From Bacillota bacterium (GTDB lineage Bacteria > Bacillota > Limnochordia > DTU080): DNA of 54,452 nt. The position numbers and the translations under genes were made by a program. This document shows positions 1-6,644 of this stretch, in pieces (the stretch's first letter is position 1; every line of letters starts with the position of its first letter). The notes beneath the pieces are model-generated. The model did not search any database. It was not told where the DNA came from and worked only from the letters and a program-made list of their open reading frames with translations. The stretch is from assembly GCA_012838035.1 (NCBI GenBank), contig DUQB01000194.1, forward strand, positions 1-54,452, given 5' to 3'.

Positions 1-54
1 CGGGGAGGACTTGGCGCAGACGCGTCAATCATGCCTGATCGCTGTTAAGTACCC

Positions 55-609
55 TTAATACTCCGGCTCAATAAGTCCGTAATCACCGTCACGACGCCGA
101 TACACAACGTTGATGCTATCTGTGGCTGCGTTACGGAATACGAAGAAGTCGTGCCCCACCAACTCCATTTCGGTGACGGCCTCTTCCACATCCATGGGTT
201 TCATGGCAAAGCGCTTGCTACGGACGATTCTGGGCGCTGCCGCTTCGTGAGTATCTTCAACTTGCTGTACCCGGAGAACCGCTTTCCGAGGAATATCCTG
301 CAACCGGCGCTGAATGCGCGTTTTATATTTGCGTATCTGCTGTTCAATACGATCACAGGCTTCGTCAATGCTGGCATACATATCGTTGGTCCGGCTTTCG
401 CCGCGTAAGACAAGCCCGCCGATGCGAAGCGTCAATTCCGCAATGTGCATACCGCGCTGCACGCTGAGGAAAACCTCCGTATCGAGATCGCCGTTGTCGA
501 AGAACTTCGCCAACTTACCGGCCTTCTTTTCGGCATATTCGCGTAACGCATCGGTAATTTCCAGGTTTTTTCCTTTTACATCAATGTGAATGGATCCGTT
601 CTCTACCAT
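55..609 (-). CDS. hpf: Ribosome hibernation promoting factor, long form
   Basis: This protein binds the 30S subunit and pairs ribosomes into inactive 100S dimers in stationary phase. The 184 residues match the long (Firmicutes-type) form. Residues about 6-110 form the S30AE domain, which lies in the mRNA/tRNA channel and carries a basic stretch near 90-110. Residues about 125-183 form the C-terminal dimerisation domain, with the typical FFVFRN and VVYRRRDGDYGLI segments. The ATG at 609 follows a purine-rich site (GGAGATGGAG). The gene is the last of the comF-csrA-hpf neighbourhood; in Bacillus secA lies next, which would be beyond the left edge. A 14-bp palindrome at 652-665 lies in its leader. 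Confidence 0.95.
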   Translation of the reverse strand: MVENGSIHIDVKGKNLEITDALREYAEKKAGKLAKFFDNGDLDTEVFLSVQRGMHIAELTLRIGGLVLRGESRTNDMYASIDEACDRIEQQIRKYKTRIQRRLQDIPRKAVLRVQQVEDTHEAAAPRIVRSKRFAMKPMDVEEAVTEMELVGHDFFVFRNAATDSINVVYRRRDGDYGLIEPEY

Positions 610-904
610 AACTCCATCTCCCTTCGCTTGGCGTTCTTACACCGTTCGAAGCCGGATCAATCCGGTAGTAGTATATTTCCATACGACGCAGAAAACTCCT
701 GGAACACTACCGCGTTTTTCCCCAAATGTTCACATGCACGCGGCGGTAGCCCGCTGGAGTGGCGGGCTGGATTTTAACATGCTGATAGATTCATAGGATG
801 GGTGAGAACAGCTGCGTTGCTGCTAGCTGCGCAATGCCCCACGCTTGGCGCCGCTATGCGGCAACTCGCTTTTAGCTTTCGCAATGCGAGGGGAATGCCA
901 TAAC
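610..904. other. Intergenic region with small hairpins
   Basis: No gene is visible between hpf and the zinc-ribbon gene. It holds a palindrome CCGGATCAATCCGG (652-665), a 7-bp stem (748-754 with 762-768) that is followed by TTTT only on the plus strand, and two short hairpins (850-862 and 865-890) just after the zinc-ribbon stop. None has a U-run on the minus strand, so none is a convincing terminator for the upstream gene. Confidence 0.4.
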
Positions 905-1204
905 CTACATGGCCTTATGCGCGGCAAAACACTCGCGGCAGTATACAGGACGATCGCCTCGCGGCTGGAAAGGAACTTCCGTTTCCACACCACAATCCGC
1001 ACAAGTTACGGTATACAACTGGCGTCCCTGACCATTGGTTCGGCCGCCCATTTCTCGCTGGCGCCTGCGCGCATCTCTACATTCACGACAACGCGTCGGT
1101 TCGTTCCGGAAGCCTTTCTCCGCATAAAACTCCTGTTCACCTGCTGTAAAGGTGAATTCCTGCTCGCAATCCCTACACCGCAATGTTTTGTCCGCAAATG
1201 ACAC
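905..1204 (-). CDS. Small double zinc-ribbon protein
   Basis: This 99-residue protein has four CxxC knuckles, at C10/C13, C39/C42, C68/C71 and C89/C92, arranged as two zinc ribbons. The first half resembles the zinc-binding domain found in short bacterial proteins of unknown function (zf-trcl type). The second half has the spacing CxxC-x17-CxxC of a related family. It could bind nucleic acid or protein; no specific function is known to me. The start is GTG at 1204 behind GAGGAGCGAACCG. A sigma-A-like promoter lies about 270 bases upstream at 1470-1498, leaving a long leader. The gene sits between csrA and hpf. Confidence 0.75.
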   Translation of the reverse strand: MSFADKTLRCRDCEQEFTFTAGEQEFYAEKGFRNEPTRCRECRDARRRQREMGGRTNGQGRQLYTVTCADCGVETEVPFQPRGDRPVYCRECFAAHKAM

Positions 1205-1469
1205 CGGTTCGCTCCTCGCTTGCGCCCTGTTCGGCTCCTTTTTACCGTGTATCGCTCAGCTGACCTGGTCTTTTCCCCCACACCCGCCTGCAGGAGTTTT
1301 TGCTCGGCCCTAGCCTCACGCGTCACCCTCTCCGCCTTTATTGACGGGCAGGACTTACTCTAAGCCGCACCATGATCGACAGCAGCTATAGCTACCGCTT
1401 ACGTGGGTCGTTTCGCCTGCGACTGGCATCGACTTACAACCACAGACCTGAGCGGACAACGGCAACATC
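1205..1469 (-). other. Long untranslated leader of the zinc-ribbon gene
   Basis: Between the promoter at 1470-1498 and the GTG at 1204 lie about 260 bases with no convincing reading frame. The stretch is purine-rich on the transcribed strand with several short G-runs around 1255-1345. I could not match it to a riboswitch, 6S RNA, SRP RNA or RNase P core that I recognise. It may be a structured leader, a small RNA or simply unannotated spacer. Confidence 0.3.
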
Positions 1470-1498
1470 ATTATACAGCCACAGTTAGTGAGATGCAA
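1470..1498 (-). promoter_or_regulatory. Sigma-A type promoter
   Basis: On the minus strand TTGCAT (1498-1493) and a perfect TATAAT (1475-1470) are separated by exactly 17 bases. It points toward the zinc-ribbon gene and hpf, and lies after the csrA terminator, so it probably drives these two genes separately from comF/csrA. Confidence 0.65.
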
Positions 1499-1643
1499 GT
1501 CATCTTGATTGAGAAATGCCCTACAATGGCGGATAGGCTAATAATGAGCAGGTTAGTTTACACCTGTTTCGCATCTAAAACTCCTGGCGCTTAATTATGG
1601 TTCAATTCTATATAAATTACATAAGTGGTGTATTAACAACATC

Positions 1644-1672
1644 AAAACCGCAGGCAAGTGCACTTCCGCGGT
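1644..1672 (-). terminator. Probable terminator after csrA
   Basis: On the minus strand ACCGC (1672-1668) pairs with GCGGT (1651-1647), followed by TTT. The loop contains the palindrome AGTGCACTT. It starts 19 bases after the csrA stop. The stem is short, so efficiency is uncertain. Confidence 0.4.
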
Positions 1673-1690
1673 CTGTTGTTCCGTAAATCG

Positions 1691-1891
1691 TTATACATCC
1701 ACATCAGTATCCGAGCGCGATCTGTGACCCTCCAGCTGAATCTCGTTGTACACCTCCTCCCGATGTATGGAGATCTCTCTTGGGGCCTCGATGCCGAGTT
1801 TCACCTGGTCACCTCGAACATCCACCACGGTAATCTTGATATCATCACCGATGACGATGCTCTCATCTCGCTTGCGCGTGAGAACGAGCAT
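1691..1891 (-). CDS. csrA: Carbon storage regulator CsrA
   Basis: CsrA is an RNA-binding dimer that controls translation of target mRNAs; in Bacillus its main target is flagellin and it is antagonised by FliW. The 66-residue protein begins [12 protein letters not shown] and has the conserved RNA-contact residues L4, R6 and R44 (in the motif near IHREEVY). The ATG at 1891 is preceded by AAGGAGG at good spacing, so the 14-residue extension upstream is not translated. Family members are usually 60-75 residues. It follows comFC, but no fliW, flagellin or hook genes lie beside it, so its target in this organism is not evident from context. Confidence 0.95.
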   Translation of the reverse strand: MLVLTRKRDESIVIGDDIKITVVDVRGDQVKLGIEAPREISIHREEVYNEIQLEGHRSRSDTDVDV

Positions 1892-2064
1892 ATATCGTCC
1901 CTCCTTGGGTCCACTCAACCGGTACTGCGCCACCCTGCGATATTATCCGCCCACCTTCTGACCTATTGTGCCCCACCTAGCCGTAATGATGTCGCCTTCC
2001 CCACCGCCGCGTCTGCCAAATCGTACTAGTCGGCGGTAATCCGCCTCAAGTCGGATCCGGCAAC

Positions 2065-2898
2065 CTATCGCTCACTCAGATCTGCCGTGTTTGCCGCCAC
2101 AGCCAAGGTGGCAAAGCGTACGGTAGTCGCGCCTGCATGCCACAAAGCGCTTGCTGCCGCATGGACGGTAGCGCCTGTGGTGTGTACGTCGTCAACAAGC
2201 AACAACCGCTTATTCGCCACCACCGCGGGATGCGGTACGTGAAAGGCGGCATGTACGTTTTTTACTCGTTCCGTTACGCTCAATGCACTCTGAGGTTGGG
2301 TATGGCGCGTGCGAAGCAGCGCCTGGTGCAATAGCGGTTTCTTGAGGAAATGACTGACGCCTTGGGAGAGTAGTTCAGCCTGGTTATACCCTCGCGCCGC
2401 AAGGCGGTCAGCGTGCAATGGAACGGGGATGATCGCTTGGGGCTCCCAATCCGGCATCGCGCTACGGACCATGGCGCCGATAATATAACCCAAAGGCCGT
2501 CCGAGTTCGCACACGGCGCGGAACTTCAGTTCCCGCACCAGCTCCTGAGCTGCGCCCGTGTATACTAAGGGACTGCAACCTTGCAGTACATGTCGTCGCC
2601 GCAGGCAGAATCGACACAGACCGCCATGTCGCCAAGGACGTCCGCATTGGGGGCAGAGCGGCGGTTGTACCCACGCTAAGGAGTGGATGCATTCCCGACA
2701 TAAACATGCATAGAGATCATTCACATAGCAGGCAAAAGGAAGAGGCGGCGCCGGCAATGGTCGACGGCATAGGCGACAGACACAGGTTTGAGGCAGCACC
2801 AATTCGCCGGCGTCACGCAGTAACCCCCAGACCCATCCGCTCAGCCTTTGCCATCTGCTCCCGCTCATGCTCGGATCAACGGAACTACGCTTGGACAT
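2065..2898 (-). CDS. comFC: ComF family phosphoribosyltransferase-like protein
   Basis: ComFC-type proteins assist natural transformation, working with the ComFA helicase during inward transport of single-stranded DNA. The N-terminal third has several CxxC pairs of a zinc-binding region (around residues 39-98). The C-terminal half is a type I phosphoribosyltransferase fold with the PRPP-loop motif LLLVDDVHTTGATV near residue 235. At 277 residues it is slightly longer than the usual 220-250. It overlaps the end of comFA by 14 bases, indicating translational coupling. Some family members act outside competence, so a role in DNA uptake is inferred from the comFA neighbour. Confidence 0.9.
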   Translation of the reverse strand: MSKRSSVDPSMSGSRWQRLSGWVWGLLRDAGELVLPQTCVCRLCRRPLPAPPLPFACYVNDLYACLCRECIHSLAWVQPPLCPQCGRPWRHGGLCRFCLRRRHVLQGCSPLVYTGAAQELVRELKFRAVCELGRPLGYIIGAMVRSAMPDWEPQAIIPVPLHADRLAARGYNQAELLSQGVSHFLKKPLLHQALLRTRHTQPQSALSVTERVKNVHAAFHVPHPAVVANKRLLLVDDVHTTGATVHAAASALWHAGATTVRFATLAVAANTADLSER

Positions 2899-4804
2899 CG
2901 CCTATCCCCCTTTGCTCCCCCGGTTTAAGTTTTCCCGGCGCTACATCCACATACCCTGACGCTAAAAGCCCCGCGCGGGCGGCCATTTCGTTCAGAGTAA
3001 CAATGTCTTCGATAGCCTGCCGCATGGCTTGGCTTGGTTGTACGCAGGTAAACCACACAGACCCTTGCGGTCTGGTAGTCGTGCGACCTACTCGCCCGGC
3101 CATCTGCACCAAAGCGGCATTGTCGAATATCTGACGAGTTTCCGCCAAGAGTACGGCCACATTGACCTGCGGGAAGGTGAGACCACGTTCAAATATGGTG
3201 GTAGCTACCACAGCTTCTAGTTGCCCTTCCTTAAATGCCGTGCGGATTTCATCGCGGTTTTCACTACCGGAATGCACACCGGCTACCCGCTCTACTCCTA
3301 CTTGCCGCAAAGCTTCGACTAAGGGCGCCACCAGAAGCCGCCGCGGAACAAAAATCAGCAATTGCGCCTTTTCTCGTCGCGACCGGATGAGAGCCTCTAT
3401 AACGCTCTCCGGGCATGGCGGCAGGCTCTGCGTCATCTCCGGCGTCCGCCATAGTCGCAAGCCGGTATCCTGCAATACGTTCGGCACCGGTAAGGGATGA
3501 CCGTGATGCCGGGCAGGTATATAAACTAACCGACTACTGTGCCGCCGCAACAGCGGACTCGGGGTAGCCGTCATTTGGATGAAGCAGCCTCCTTGTCGCG
3601 CCAGGCGGCCCACAGCGTTCTGCAGCATTTTTTCGGTACGATAAGGGTACGCATCGCACTCATCGAGCACCACCAATCCAAAGGCGCCATCTAGACGTAT
3701 CGCCTGATGCGTCGTTGCCACCATTATGGGAGATGCCTGGTAGTTTGATTCAGCGGCACCGTAGAGACCGACGACATAATCCGCTCCGAAAACGCCTTGT
3801 AAACGGGCGTACAGCTCGGCAGTCACATCACGGCGCGGCGTGAGCAGCAACACTCGCTTCCCCCGACCTACCACTTCTCGCATCGCCGCATAAACGACCT
3901 CTGTTTTCCCAGCGCCACAGGCTGCCCAAATCGTTATTTCTTTTGCTCCTTGACGCATAGCGGATACAATTTGCTCGGAAGCCGCGGCTTGCGCTGAAGA
4001 TAAGGCAAAGGGGAGGTTCATCTTTGGTACGGCCTGAACATGCCGGGCAGTATGGGCTTGCATTTGCGGGGTCAAAGAGTATAACGCGCTGCAGCCCCGC
4101 GCTACGCCCATATTCCGACAATCGCCGCAAAAAGGACAATGGCTGCCGCACTTAGCACACCACGCCCAATGTATGCGATCAGAACCGCAGCGGCGGCAAT
4201 GCAACCGGCCGTACGAGTTGAGCGCGATGGCGCTCTCTCGCTGCAGAATGTGATGCAATACGAGATGATGCAGTAACACACGTAATTGCCCGTCATAGAC
4301 TGCTCCCAAGCGCGCCAATGCCGTCTCTAACTCGCTTTCGAGCAGCCGGCGCGCTTTCAATGCCTCCAGGACTGCCGACGTCAACTCCGGTGTGGGCATC
4401 GCCGCGCAGCATTCCCAGTCACCAGCATGCATGTCGGCTGAACGCAACACCCGAGGTGCAGGCGGCCGGATGTACTCCCAATTAAGCAACTGCGATTGCA
4501 TGCGTCGGCGCAAATAGCTGACGCGGGCCTGAAAATACAGACGTTGCCAACAACCTACCGCCGCCTGTTGAAAGCGTGGTTTGGCCATGGACAACAGCAA
4601 CTGCGCCAACCATAACGGCACTTCCGCCGAGAGCAGGTACAACGGCTTACCTGCCGAAAAGCGCAATTCTACGGCCGGTTCCGGCGTAATCCCGTAAAAA
4701 ATGGGCTTGATCGGGACCCGCTCTACATCGAGCTTAGCCGGCAGATAACTACAGCCGGATAGTATAATGCCCTGTTGGGCAGCCCAGAGAAAATACCGGG
4801 ACAT
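2885..4804 (-). CDS. comFA: ComFA-like DNA uptake helicase
   Basis: This is an ATP-dependent DNA translocase that drives transforming DNA across the inner membrane. The 639-residue protein has an N-terminal extension, a four-cysteine zinc module (CRRCGSD ... CAKCG ... CPFCGDC, about 205-232), Walker A ACGAGKTE (about 294), a DEAD-like box LDECDAYP (about 375), motif III MTATPS and a C-terminal helicase domain with QMAGRVGR. The zinc module before the motor is characteristic of ComFA. ATG at 4804 is preceded by AAGGAGCA. It lies between the Nudix gene and comFC. No comE or comG genes are in the window, so competence itself is not proven. Confidence 0.92.
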   Translation of the reverse strand: MSRYFLWAAQQGIILSGCSYLPAKLDVERVPIKPIFYGITPEPAVELRFSAGKPLYLLSAEVPLWLAQLLLSMAKPRFQQAAVGCWQRLYFQARVSYLRRRMQSQLLNWEYIRPPAPRVLRSADMHAGDWECCAAMPTPELTSAVLEALKARRLLESELETALARLGAVYDGQLRVLLHHLVLHHILQRESAIALNSYGRLHCRRCGSDRIHWAWCAKCGSHCPFCGDCRNMGVARGCSALYSLTPQMQAHTARHVQAVPKMNLPFALSSAQAAASEQIVSAMRQGAKEITIWAACGAGKTEVVYAAMREVVGRGKRVLLLTPRRDVTAELYARLQGVFGADYVVGLYGAAESNYQASPIMVATTHQAIRLDGAFGLVVLDECDAYPYRTEKMLQNAVGRLARQGGCFIQMTATPSPLLRRHSSRLVYIPARHHGHPLPVPNVLQDTGLRLWRTPEMTQSLPPCPESVIEALIRSRREKAQLLIFVPRRLLVAPLVEALRQVGVERVAGVHSGSENRDEIRTAFKEGQLEAVVATTIFERGLTFPQVNVAVLLAETRQIFDNAALVQMAGRVGRTTTRPQGSVWFTCVQPSQAMRQAIEDIVTLNEMAARAGLLASGYVDVAPGKLKPGEQRGIGDVQA

Positions 4805-4910
4805 AGGGAATGCTCCTTTCAGTTTTGGTGATTATCTGCACGTCGTTTGGGCGCGCCAAAGAGGCTTGACTGCTTGGCAGCCAAACCAATAGGCGCTCCA
4901 TGCGCCGGAT

Positions 4911-5477
4911 TTACGTCATAACCGTCATTCGCAATGCCTCTACAGCGCCTTGCTCACCGAACCTTACCGTAGCCAACCAACGCTGCTCGGTGTTCAACAC
5001 CTTAGCGAAGAGCAAGACGTCGATCTCCGGTCGATCCATTGCAGCAATATCCGCCTGGGCGACCCAGCGTAATATCCCTTCATCACCAGCGTGCAGATTG
5101 CCGACCACCTCAGTACAATGGAACATAAAACACAACCAGTTGTAATATGGTTGCGGCCCTGTCTCACTGGCTATGAGTCGCAGGCGTGGTCGGAGCAGTT
5201 GAAGGCCGGTCTCCTCCCGCAACTCTCGAATAACCGCCTGTTCCGGATGTTCACCTGCTTGCACCTTGCCTCCGGGCGCAGTCCAAAGGCCTTTGAACGG
5301 CGCTTTGATCCGTTGGAGCAGGAGAAAGCGGTTCTCACGCTCGAGCAAGCACAGTGCGCTGACGCGTTGGATGTGCGGTTGCGGCCACATTTCCGCGAGC
5401 GGAATACTGATGCTTTCCCGCTGTAGATACTCAGTGAGCACCTGGTGCGTAGCATTAGTCAAAAGGCGCCACCTCAA
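4911..5477 (-). CDS. Nudix hydrolase
   Basis: Nudix enzymes cleave nucleoside diphosphates linked to another moiety. The full Nudix box is present: GGKVQAGE followed by REL and REETGL around residues 71-94, with the catalytic glutamates. The remainder fits the MutT/8-oxo-dGTP diphosphatase-like group, but substrate cannot be assigned from sequence. The longest frame starts with TTG at 5477, which lacks a ribosome site; a TTG at 5462 sits 6 bases after AGGTGG and may be the real start. Either way the gene overlaps the upstream beta-helix gene and is probably coupled to it. Confidence 0.85.
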   Translation of the reverse strand: MRWRLLTNATHQVLTEYLQRESISIPLAEMWPQPHIQRVSALCLLERENRFLLLQRIKAPFKGLWTAPGGKVQAGEHPEQAVIRELREETGLQLLRPRLRLIASETGPQPYYNWLCFMFHCTEVVGNLHAGDEGILRWVAQADIAAMDRPEIDVLLFAKVLNTEQRWLATVRFGEQGAVEALRMTVMT

Positions 5478-6144
5478 TGGTTTGACGCAGCTTCACGATA
5501 CTACGGGCGGGTATTGCTCCGCGCACCACCGTATTCGCATATATGTGCGATCCAGGGCCGATCAGACTGCCTGGACTGGTGACAGTATTACATCCCAGCT
5601 GAGCTCCGTCCCCGATGATCGCGCCGAACTTCGTTAAACCTGTGTGGTAGCGCGTACCGGCAATAGATACTTGAACCGGACCGCGGTCGTTTTTCACATT
5701 GGAAAGCTTCGCACCTGCTCCCAAGTTCACATTGTTACCAAGAATGCTGTCGCCGACGTAGTTGAAATGCGCCGCGCAGCTGCCGTCCAGCAGAATGCTG
5801 TTCTTTACTTCGCTGGTATGCCCAACTACGCAGTGTGCTCCGATGAGGCAGTACTCGCGTAAGAGCGCCCCGTGTCGAATAACGCTGTGCGGTCCGATAA
5901 CGGCCGGTCCTTTAACCATGGCACCGGGTTCCACCACCGCGCCGGGAGCTATATACACCTGGTCGCCTACCCAGGCGTCGGGACTCACCGTGCCTTGAAT
6001 TCCTGGTGTCAAATGCTCTTTGAAATAGGCGGGCAAACGAGACAGCGCATCCCAAACACAAGCGCAATCCGAGAAAATCTCCCGGTGAGCGAATTGATCG
6101 AGCTGGAAATAATACTCCGTCGTCATACGTGCGTCCGGCAACAC
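5455..6144 (-). CDS. Left-handed beta-helix acyltransferase-like protein
   Basis: The protein is built of hexapeptide repeats (about residues 48-215) typical of a left-handed beta-helix. The segment AHFNYVGDSILGNNVN (125-140) resembles the acetyltransferase core of GlmU, including the candidate catalytic histidine H126. No nucleotidyltransferase domain is attached, so this is a stand-alone C-terminal-like module; an acetyl-glucosamine-phosphate type substrate is possible but unproven. Sugar-nucleotide pyrophosphorylases with similar tails are an alternative relationship. Start is GTG at 6144 or TTG at 6141, both behind AAGGAGGG. It is the first gene of the comF-side run, with a promoter candidate at 6331-6359. 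Confidence 0.75.
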   Translation of the reverse strand: MLPDARMTTEYYFQLDQFAHREIFSDCACVWDALSRLPAYFKEHLTPGIQGTVSPDAWVGDQVYIAPGAVVEPGAMVKGPAVIGPHSVIRHGALLREYCLIGAHCVVGHTSEVKNSILLDGSCAAHFNYVGDSILGNNVNLGAGAKLSNVKNDRGPVQVSIAGTRYHTGLTKFGAIIGDGAQLGCNTVTSPGSLIGPGSHIYANTVVRGAIPARSIVKLRQTIEVAPFD

Positions 6145-6330
6145 AAACCCTCCTTGTATTATGGTTCATGTCTTTAGACTACTGATCCCTAACGTAGCCG
6201 AACTTTAACAAGTGAACCTCGAGCCCGACCTGTTTGTACAACCTGATGTAGGTTTTTGGCGTCTCAGCAGGAATCCGTCATCAGGCCGGTTTTGGGGAGG
6301 TACCAACCCTCCTATGGGCGGCATGCCCTG

Positions 6331-6359
6331 CTTATACCTATACGGTTTCCAATCGACAA
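6331..6359 (-). promoter_or_regulatory. Promoter candidate for the beta-helix/comF run
   Basis: On the minus strand TTGTCG (6359-6354) and TATAAG (6336-6331) are 17 bases apart. It would give a leader of about 180 bases ahead of the GTG at 6144. It is the best match in the region but is not perfect at either box. Confidence 0.45.
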
Positions 6360-6384
6360 GCCCTGCTAATCAGAGGTAAATCAC

Positions 6385-6489
6385 ATGGCAAAAATCGCCG
6401 CTATCTGCGGCTTCTACCTTGCAAGGCGAATAGATGCCCCGTCACCTTGCGCAATCGGTTCCCGTCATCCCCATCATGAGCAGGTGTAA
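6385..6489 (+). CDS. Possible 34-residue peptide
   Basis: An ATG at 6385 sits 7 bases after AGAGG and opens a frame of 34 codons ending at TAA 6487-6489. The product starts MAKIAAICGFYLARR and has no match that I recognise. It lies upstream of the GH38 gene on the same strand and could be a leader peptide or a chance ORF. Confidence 0.2.
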   Translation: MAKIAAICGFYLARRIDAPSPCAIGSRHPHHEQV

Positions 6490-6644
6490 CCGGTACGGTG
6501 TGTTTGAGGCGTAAGTGACAGGGAAGGTGATCCGTTACCGGGAAGCGAATGTCTTAGGATGTTAAGGCTACAACCGGCGCCTACTTTCTTTTCCATCCGC
6601 TTAGGCGCAAAGGTGGTGTAGTAGAACAACGGTAGGTGACACCG

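Larger units (their letters stand above)
6145..6635. other. Divergent intergenic region
   Basis: This 491-bp space separates the minus-strand comF-side genes from the plus-strand GH38 unit. It holds the minus promoter candidate (6331-6359), a possible 34-codon plus-strand ORF (6385-6489) and several short inverted repeats, including one at 6297-6314. I found no clear plus-strand -35/-10 pair for the GH38 gene. Confidence 0.4.

Noticed and set aside
6297-6314. T-box-like sequence AGGGTTGGTACC on the minus strand
   Set aside because: It has an extra T compared with the T-box core, no upstream specifier stem that I can find, no following terminator, and the downstream gene is not amino-acid related.
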